Below are positions 58,692 through 64,000 of a stretch of 64,000 nucleotides of DNA, in pieces; positions within the stretch are counted from its first letter, which is position 1, and the number at the start of each line of letters is the position of its first letter. Origin of the DNA: Alistipes sp. (GTDB taxonomy: Bacteria > Bacteroidota > Bacteroidia > Bacteroidales > Rikenellaceae); assembly GCA_017410165.1 (NCBI GenBank), contig JAFQRH010000024.1, positions 62,001-126,000 on the forward strand. The letters run 5' to 3'. The translations under genes and the position numbers were made by a program. A model generated the notes under the pieces. The model worked only from the letters and a program-made list of their open reading frames with translations. It searched no databases and had not been told where the DNA came from.

Positions 58692-59513
58692 TTATTTCTT
58701 GCTGTAAGCGGTCAAAATGTCGGTCAAAGTGATCGAAGCATCCTCCATCTCGTTTACCATACCGTCAATCTTAACGATTACGTAGTTGTAGAACACCTGG
58801 AGAACCATTGCAGCAATCAGACCCAACAAAGTAGTAAGGAGGGCGACTTTCATACCACCTGCAACGAGTGCCGGGCTGATATCACCTGCTGCCTGAATCG
58901 AGTCGAACGACTGTACGAGACCAACCACGGTACCCATAAAACCGAGCGATGGCGAGAGCGAGATGAACAACGACAACCAACCGAGACCCGACTCCAACTG
59001 ACCGGTCTGAACCGAACCGTACGATACAACTGCCTTCTCAACTGCATCGAGACCCTGGTCGTAACGGTCGAGACCCTGCCAATAGATCGAAGCGATCGGA
59101 CCCTTCGTGTCGCGGCAAACTGCCTTTGCTGCCTCTATGCCACCCTCGTTGAGTGCCTTCTCCACCTGAGCGATGAACTTCTTGGTGTTGATGGTCGAGA
59201 GAGCAAGGAAGAGGATACGCTCGATAGCGATAGCCATACCGAGAACCAATACGATGAGGATAGGGAGCATCCAACCCCAACCACCTTCGAGGAACTTCTG
59301 CATCAAAACCTGGTGCATCGACTCGCCCTCGATCTGAACCTCAGCGTCGATAGCTGCCTCTTCAACAGCCGGTGCCTCTTCAGCAGCCGGTGCCTCAGCT
59401 GGCTCTACCTGCTCAACGGCAACTTCCTCTGCAGGAGCAGCAGCCGGCTCCTGTGCGATTGCAGTGCTGAACGACAGAGCAGCAACTGCCAAAACCAAAA
59501 ATAATTTTTTCAT
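58692..59513 (-). CDS. exbB: MotA/TolQ/ExbB proton-channel protein
   Basis: 273 residues. An N-terminal cleavable signal-like segment (MKKLFLVLAVAALSFSTAIA) precedes about 35 residues of Ala/Pro/Glu repeats (AEEVAVEQVEPAEAPAAEEA). Three helices of the ExbB fold follow, with SLSPSLGFMGTVVGLVQSFD as the conserved stator helix and ALLTTLLGLIAAMVLQVFYN next. Uses proton flow to drive a TonB-like partner. It heads the four-gene operon. Confidence 0.9.
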   Translation of the reverse strand: MKKLFLVLAVAALSFSTAIAQEPAAAPAEEVAVEQVEPAEAPAAEEAPAVEEAAIDAEVQIEGESMHQVLMQKFLEGGWGWMLPILIVLVLGMAIAIERILFLALSTINTKKFIAQVEKALNEGGIEAAKAVCRDTKGPIASIYWQGLDRYDQGLDAVEKAVVSYGSVQTGQLESGLGWLSLFISLSPSLGFMGTVVGLVQSFDSIQAAGDISPALVAGGMKVALLTTLLGLIAAMVLQVFYNYVIVKIDGMVNEMEDASITLTDILTAYSKK

Positions 59514-59836
59514 AATAGTTTTTAATAAGTTAAAAAATTTGAAATGTTTTTGCTTTTTATTTTGTTCGTTTTAGTTGTTATTTTTTCTCCTCTTTTCTTT
59601 GCCGCGATTTTTTCGCGTTTTTCTCCTCTTTTTTTCGCCCCTCGGTTCGTCTTATGCGCGTTTTTCGCTCCTTTTCTGCGTATCTCGTCAAAAATCGCCA
59701 CCACATCGAGCCCTCGTGTTTTTGCGCTCAATATGTTGGTTTGCAGATGTTTACGGCTGCCGAACGGTGACTTCGACAGCAAAAAACATCATATATCAGT
59801 CCGAAATATATACAAAATTTTCACAATTTGCAACCC
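59514..59836. other. 323-bp gap between exbB and asparaginase
   Basis: Very pyrimidine-rich on the plus strand (many TTTTTCGC-type stretches), so the exbB leader would be purine-rich. The minus frame at 59522-59782 encodes a Lys/Arg-rich 86-residue string that is probably only a translation of this composition. No clean TAnnTTTG/TTG pair was found. Confidence 0.4.
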
Positions 59837-60892
59837 CTACGCACTAAATTCTCCGCGTAGCGACTGCGACATACCTTCTGCAATGAGCTCCGGTTGCGAT
59901 GTGGAGCCGAGCAACCACATCAGTTTGGTTACGGCCGCCTCGGTGGTCATATCGTGACCGCTGATGACGCCGATGTTTTGCAGACGCACGCCCGTTTCGT
60001 AGAGCTCCATCGCCACCGCGCCGCCCGTACATTGGGTGACATTCACGATGGTCAATCCGCGCGAAATGGCCTCCGAGAGCGTCTCGATAAACCACTCGGC
60101 AGTCGGGGCGTTGCCCGTTCCGAAGGTTTCGAGAATTACGCCACGCAGACCCTTGCTCGACAGCACGGCACGCAGTGTCTGCTCCGATATGCCCGGAAAG
60201 ATTTTCAGTATGGCGACATTCGTGTCGAAGTGCTCGGCGATGCGCAACGGCTCGGCGGTTGCCTCCTCTGCCGACCCGTCAAACCAACCCTCCGGATAGG
60301 CGATGTCGTCGAAGTTGTAAGCGATATTGACGCCCACCTCGGCAAGTGGCGGATAGTTGCGCGAATCGAATGCGCTCAACGCCTCGGCCGACACCTTCGA
60401 GGTGCGATTGGCACGGAAGAGTCGGTTTTGGAAGTAGAGCGACACCTCCGGCACGACGGGTTTGTCACCGATGCGAGCCGATGCGATTTCGATGGCGGTA
60501 ATCAGGTTCTCGCGGCCGTCCGTTCGCATTATACCCATCGGAATCTGGCTACCCGTAAAGACGACCGGCTTGGCGAGGTTTTCGAGCATAAAGCTGAGTG
60601 CCGAGGCGGTGTAGGACATCGTATCGGTGCCGTGCAACACCACAAAACCGTCGTAGGCGGCGTAGTTGTCGCGGATGGTGCGAGCCAACTCCGACCACAA
60701 GGCAGGGGTGACGTTCGACGAGTCGATTGGCGGCATCTTGTGGATGTCGATGTGGACGTTCAGGTGGCGCACCGACGGAAATTCGCTCTCGATGGAGTTG
60801 AAATCGAACGGCACGAGCGTACCGCTTTCGTCGCGTTGCATACCGATTGTTCCTCCGGTATAGATTATCAGGATTGACTGCTTCTTGTCCAT
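59837..60892 (-). CDS. ansA: Type I L-asparaginase
   Basis: 351 residues without a signal peptide (cytoplasmic type I). The first active-site block IYTGGTIGM has the nucleophilic Thr, and VVLHGTDTMSYTASAL carries the second Thr-Asp block. TGSQIPMG and GVILETFGTGNAP are also typical. Hydrolyses Asn to Asp and ammonia. It follows tatD by 61 bp in the same direction. Confidence 0.92.
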   Translation of the reverse strand: MDKKQSILIIYTGGTIGMQRDESGTLVPFDFNSIESEFPSVRHLNVHIDIHKMPPIDSSNVTPALWSELARTIRDNYAAYDGFVVLHGTDTMSYTASALSFMLENLAKPVVFTGSQIPMGIMRTDGRENLITAIEIASARIGDKPVVPEVSLYFQNRLFRANRTSKVSAEALSAFDSRNYPPLAEVGVNIAYNFDDIAYPEGWFDGSAEEATAEPLRIAEHFDTNVAILKIFPGISEQTLRAVLSSKGLRGVILETFGTGNAPTAEWFIETLSEAISRGLTIVNVTQCTGGAVAMELYETGVRLQNIGVISGHDMTTEAAVTKLMWLLGSTSQPELIAEGMSQSLRGEFSA

Positions 60893-60953
60893 ATCTTTTT
60901 ATGTTGTTTTGTCTCGTTGTTGTGTTGGTTATTTGTTACTGTGTAACAGTTGG

Positions 60954-61742
60954 TTACACTCCGAATATGCGCCTTGCGTTTTGGGTTGTGGCGCGTGCCG
61001 CCTCCTCGTAGGTTATGCCCTTCAACTCGGCAACCTTCTCGCAGATGAAACGCACGTACGACGACTCGTTGCGTGTGCCTCGATGCGGGGCGGGGGTCAG
61101 GTATGGGCAGTCGGTTTCGAGCACCAAATCCTCCAACTCCATCTCCGTTACGACCTGCGCCAACGCGCTCTTTTTGAATGTCACCACGCCCCCGATGCCG
61201 AAGCAGAACGTGCCGCACGCTTTGAGCCGTCGGTAGCACTCCGCATCTGCCGAAAAGGCGTGAAACACACCGCGCAGACCGCGACCCGCAAATCGCTCGA
61301 TGAGGTCGCACATCTGCTCCCACGCATTGCGCGTATGGACAACAATCGGTATGTCGAACTCTATCGCCCACTCGATTTGTTGCTCGAAGGCCTCTATCTG
61401 CTCCGCCTTGAACTCCTCGCTCCAATAGAAGTCCAATCCGATTTCGCCCACCGCCCAAAAGCGGTCGATACCCTCGGGTGGGGTGAGCAGATAGTCGCGT
61501 ACGCGCTGCAAGTCGTCGCGCCACGAGGGATTGTCGTTCACCGATGTCGGATGCAGACCCATCATCGGTCGCATCATCTCCGGACGATGGCGCACAAGGT
61601 CGAACATCCGCTCATAACTCTCGCCGTCGATTGCGGGCAACATCAGCAGCCGCACGTCGTGCTCGACACAACGCTCCAATGCCTGCTCGCGGTCGGCATC
61701 GAACTCGGGTTCGTAGATATGTGAGTGGGTGTCTATAATCAT
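60954..61742 (-). CDS. tatD: TatD-family metal-dependent DNase
   Basis: 262 residues. Metal-binding motifs: HSHIYEP at the N-terminus, GEIGLDFYW, HTRNAWEQ and VFHAFSAD, and LETDCPYLTP. This is a TIM-barrel hydrolase with 3'-exonuclease activity in DNA repair. It sits between dprA and ansA in one direction. Confidence 0.92.
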   Translation of the reverse strand: MIIDTHSHIYEPEFDADREQALERCVEHDVRLLMLPAIDGESYERMFDLVRHRPEMMRPMMGLHPTSVNDNPSWRDDLQRVRDYLLTPPEGIDRFWAVGEIGLDFYWSEEFKAEQIEAFEQQIEWAIEFDIPIVVHTRNAWEQMCDLIERFAGRGLRGVFHAFSADAECYRRLKACGTFCFGIGGVVTFKKSALAQVVTEMELEDLVLETDCPYLTPAPHRGTRNESSYVRFICEKVAELKGITYEEAARATTQNARRIFGV

Positions 61743-61836
61743 CTGTACGTCACGTTTTTATGTGTTATGTTTCAGGCGCGGGCGACTTGTCGCCGTTTGC
61801 TTGTATATCCGGGCTTTTATTGTTTCGCTACCAGCC

Positions 61837-61924
61837 CCTCTGTCGCTTATTGTTTGCCCTCTGTCGCTTGTTGTTTGCCCCTCTGTCGCTTGTTGTTTGC
61901 CCTCTGTCGCTTGTTGTTTATCCC
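61837..61924. repeat. Four tandem 21-22-bp repeats between dprA and tatD
   Basis: CCTCTGTCGCTTGTTGTTTG units start at about 61837, 61858, 61880 and 61901, with a single base change in the first, and GTTTGCCCC echoes after the last. Adjacent copies without unique spacers, so not CRISPR. Located on the untranslated side between the two genes. Confidence 0.88.
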
Positions 61925-61941
61925 CTGTTTGCCCCCTGTTT

Positions 61942-63045
61942 TTATAAGATTTTTTCGTATATTTTGCCGGGGAGTTGTCGCACTGCGCCCGTCAGTTCCA
62001 AGTCGAGCAACGTGGCACTCACCTCGCCCGCCGACAGCCCGCTGCGTTCGATAAGCGCATCGAGTGGCACGCCGTCACCGCTATCGCCGAAGAGTGACAT
62101 CAGCAACGCCTCGCGCTCGGTCATCTCGCGCACCTCGCTACGCACGCATTCGACTCTCTCGCTCCTCTTCCAACCCAACTCCTCGATGAGGTCGTCCGCC
62201 GAGGTAACCATCCGCGCCGCACCCGTGCGAATCAGTGCATTGGTGCCTGCTGACATCGGGTCGGTTGCCCTTCCCGGAAGTGCCAACACCGTACGCGAAT
62301 AGCCGTCGGCGGCCTGTGCCGTATGCAGCGAGCCACCTCCGAAGGGCGACTCCAAGACGAAGAGCCCGTCGCAGAGACCCGCTACGATTCGATTGCGCGG
62401 AATGTAAAAATTGCCGTTCTGGTGCGCCTGCGACGATATTTCGCTGACGATAGCACCGCCTTGTGCCAGCATCTCGTGCGCAAGCGTAGTGTTGGTTGCC
62501 GGAGTGATTGACGGCAACGCATTTGCCACGACACCGACCGTCCGCACTCCGAACATCAGTGCCGCCCGATGTGCCGCAGCGTCCGCCCCAAAGGCAAGTC
62601 CGCTGACGATGACCGTATCGGGAAATTGCGCCGCCAACTGCTCGACGATTTTGTTGCACATACGCTCGCCGTAAGGTGTCATTCGGCGCGTGCCAACGAT
62701 GGATATAACGTGTTCTGAATTAAGCGATTCGACTGCGCCAAGCGTGTAGAGTACGTGTGGAAAATCGGGCGTAAAACGCAGGCGGTCGGAGTACGCCGCA
62801 TCGGTCGATGCGATGGGCGAAATTCCGTGGCGTTGGCAGTGTTGCAGTTCGCGTTCCGCCTCGGCAAACCCCGCCTTGTTGGCAATCAGTTTTGCGATGT
62901 CGCGCCGCACGCCGGCCCTCTCGATGAGCCCCTCTTCGCCGGCGGCAAAGATTTCGCGTGCCGACCCGAATATCTCTAACAGGTGGGCAACTCCACGCGC
63001 TCCGAGATGAGGCACGAATGTCAATGCAATATCCTCAATAATCAT
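61942..63045 (-). CDS. dprA: DNA-processing protein DprA
   Basis: 367 residues. An N-terminal helical domain (VPHLGARGVAHLLEIFGSAREI) precedes the Rossmann-like DprA core: ISIVGTRRMTPYGERM, VSGLAFGADAAAH, SEISSQAHQNGNFYIPRNRIVAGL, and a C-terminal winged helix (SLFGDSGDGVPLDALIERSGLSAGEVSATLL). It loads RecA on incoming ssDNA in natural transformation. Length is usual. Confidence 0.95.
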   Translation of the reverse strand: MIIEDIALTFVPHLGARGVAHLLEIFGSAREIFAAGEEGLIERAGVRRDIAKLIANKAGFAEAERELQHCQRHGISPIASTDAAYSDRLRFTPDFPHVLYTLGAVESLNSEHVISIVGTRRMTPYGERMCNKIVEQLAAQFPDTVIVSGLAFGADAAAHRAALMFGVRTVGVVANALPSITPATNTTLAHEMLAQGGAIVSEISSQAHQNGNFYIPRNRIVAGLCDGLFVLESPFGGGSLHTAQAADGYSRTVLALPGRATDPMSAGTNALIRTGAARMVTSADDLIEELGWKRSERVECVRSEVREMTEREALLMSLFGDSGDGVPLDALIERSGLSAGEVSATLLDLELTGAVRQLPGKIYEKIL

Positions 63046-63106
63046 TGGTTACGCGGCTTTTTTGTTGCGTTTTAACAGTTTTTCCTCCGTAAAGGTAATA
63101 TTTTTT

Positions 63107-63137
63107 TTGGTTTTGAAATAAAAACTTTCTATATTTG
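63107..63137 (+). promoter_or_regulatory. tRNA-Cys promoter
   Basis: TTG (63107-63109), 20 bp, TATATTTG (63130-63137), 19 bp before the tRNA. Confidence 0.78.
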
Positions 63138-63156
63138 CACTCGCAATCTGCAAAAT

Positions 63157-63227
63157 GGTCTGATGGCCGAGTGGCTAGGCAGAGGTCTGCAAAACCTCGT
63201 ACAGCGGTTCGAATCCGCTTCAGACCT
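63157..63227 (+). tRNA. tRNA-Cys (GCA)
   Basis: 71 bases. GGTCTGA pairs with TCAGACC, discriminator U73 (usual for Cys), anticodon loop CTGCAAA with GCA, T-loop TTCGAAT. No CCA. The terminator follows at 63234. Confidence 0.95.
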
Positions 63228-63233
63228 CACCAA

Positions 63234-63270
63234 AACAGCGTTAGAAACACTTCTGACGCTGTTTTTCTTT
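63234..63270 (+). terminator. Terminator of tRNA-Cys
   Basis: AACAGCGTTAGAA pairs with TTCTGACGCTGTT (13 positions, one wobble) and T's follow. Confidence 0.9.
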
Positions 63271-63273
63271 TGT

Positions 63274-63295
63274 TTTGTACGGCATTTGTACGGCA
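63274..63295 (+). repeat. Tandem 11-bp repeat TTTGTACGGCA
   Basis: Two perfect adjacent copies, 63274-63284 and 63285-63295, just downstream of tRNA-Cys. They are possible integrase arm sites. I see no gene between 63271 and 63421. Confidence 0.55.
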
Positions 63296-63421
63296 ACGGT
63301 CATATAGATGTAATATCACAAATAAATGTAACTATATTATCTCTAATAGTATCCCCTAATTCATAGATTGGAACTTGTTGTTTGGTATAGGGTTTGTTTT
63401 CATAATAGCAAAACAGATTCT

Positions 63422-64000
63422 ATGTCAAAATACTTTATTTCTATATTAGCATTTTGCTCTCCACTCTACATATCGGCACAAACAACCGAGAAAAACTTTT
63501 CGCTGGAAGAGGTTTTAATTATGGCGCGCGAGCGAAACCTTTCGCTTGTTATTGCCCGCGAAGGAATTACTACGGCTAATGCAGAGAGGCAGGAATTAAA
63601 TTCACTGTGGTATCCTACACTTGCCGTTACAGGTGAATACGCTCACAGCTTTACCGAAATAGCTGCCGTCACAACCGTAGGCAAGATTGGTAACGAACTT
63701 CTTGACAACATTGCACCAGCCTTGAGTGGCAATCCTGTCATTGAAGATGTGTTGAATGGTATCGGCAAGAGTCAGCTTCGCATTCCGATAATGCCTCGCA
63801 ATACTGCCGAGGTGGGTGCAGAGTTGGCTTGGGTAGTATTTAGTGGTGGTCGCAGGATTGCGGCTTCACGTATTGCCGATAGGGTACTTTCGGTAGCAAA
63901 CGAACAATATAACGCTACCGAGAATGGAGTTATACTTGCCGTTGCTGAGGCTTATTGGAGATTAGCTCTTGCACGACAACTTACGGATGTAAGACGTAGT
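63422..64000 (+). CDS. TolC-family outer-membrane efflux protein (5' part)
   Basis: 193 residues to the window end, no stop reached. Signal peptide MSKYFISILAFCSPLYISA. Mature QTTEKNFSLEEVLIMARERNLSLVIAREG (the classical TolC helix start), YPTLAVTGEYAHS, a loop with GNPVIEDVL, and helix EVGAELAWVVFSGGRRIAASRIADRVLSVA with QYNATENGVILAVAEAYWRLALARQ, all typical of TolC/OprM repeats. Outer-membrane duct of an RND or type I system. Composition is lower in G+C than dprA, which suggests an island. Confidence 0.9.
   Translation, partial: MSKYFISILAFCSPLYISAQTTEKNFSLEEVLIMARERNLSLVIAREGITTANAERQELNSLWYPTLAVTGEYAHSFTEIAAVTTVGKIGNELLDNIAPALSGNPVIEDVLNGIGKSQLRIPIMPRNTAEVGAELAWVVFSGGRRIAASRIADRVLSVANEQYNATENGVILAVAEAYWRLALARQLTDVRRS

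Noticed and set aside
59522..59782. Lys/Arg-rich 86-residue minus-strand gene
   Set aside because: The translation merely reflects the pyrimidine-rich DNA, with no start-site signal or homology. Its codon use is unlike that of neighbouring genes.
61837..61924. CRISPR array
   Set aside because: The repeats are adjacent, with no unique spacers of 30-40 bp and no cas genes in the window.
63163..63366. Short plus-strand frame starting in tRNA-Cys
   Set aside because: It runs through the tRNA and its terminator. The apparent protein is accidental.

Overview
The window is a piece of a Bacteroidales chromosome. The evidence is the set of Bacteroidetes-type promoters (TTG, 19-20 bp, TAnnTTTG), the protein family content (Rho with a long acidic/basic N-terminal insertion, ExbB/ExbD/ExbD operon, WG-repeat protein, DUF5053-type and HicAB genes, gut-type phage proteins) and the moderate G+C. 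A Rikenellaceae/Alistipes-like host is my inference, not something the sequence proves.

Positions 1 to about 34,210 are the right-hand part of a tailed prophage. It is cut by the window's left edge and ends in a tyrosine integrase gene (32899-34080, minus strand) beside the 3' end of a tRNA-Met gene (34213-34286), its likely attachment gene. The other att copy is not in the window. The virion genes run left to right: S49 maturation protease, major capsid protein, several small head genes, a phospholipase D-like protein, terminase small-subunit candidate and large subunit, then a roughly 2.8 kb cassette of ICE-like genes and hairpin-rich non-coding DNA. Portal and head-completion genes follow, then a moron region (lipoprotein, degenerate exonuclease-BRCT protein, DUF5053 pair, structured RNA leader, small membrane proteins), then tape measure, distal tail proteins, a duplicated tail-fibre/small-protein cassette, holin, endolysin, spanin-like protein, hicAB and integrase. 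The accessory blocks sit inside the late genes.

Positions 34,290-63,230 are host chromosome: a K+ channel-like protein, rho, an S1/P1 nuclease, pheT, a UbiA/MqnP-type prenyltransferase, lepA, an acyl-CoA synthetase, tRNA-Gly and initiator tRNA genes in a repeat-rich gap, two secreted esterases, and a glycosyltransferase. These are followed by a seven-gene operon of signal-peptide-bearing proteins (56819 down to 49697) directly downstream of an exbB-TM-exbD-exbD operon (59513 down to 57159), then asparaginase, tatD and dprA. After tRNA-Cys (63157-63227) composition changes and a TolC-like gene begins and runs off the window, which may be the start of another island.

The strongest candidate for something new is the divergent control region at 18199-18530. 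A canonical promoter fires into an RNA containing 9-11 bp perfect complementary segments arranged as a pseudoknot or switch. A third copy of one pairing strand sits directly in front of the downstream start codon, and a second, opposed promoter has a palindromic operator in its spacer. Other leads are the two morons sharing a 32-bp promoter element, a BRCT protein whose exonuclease catalytic acids look lost, the ten-copy AACTACA array at the left edge, and the ExbBDD-linked secretome operon.
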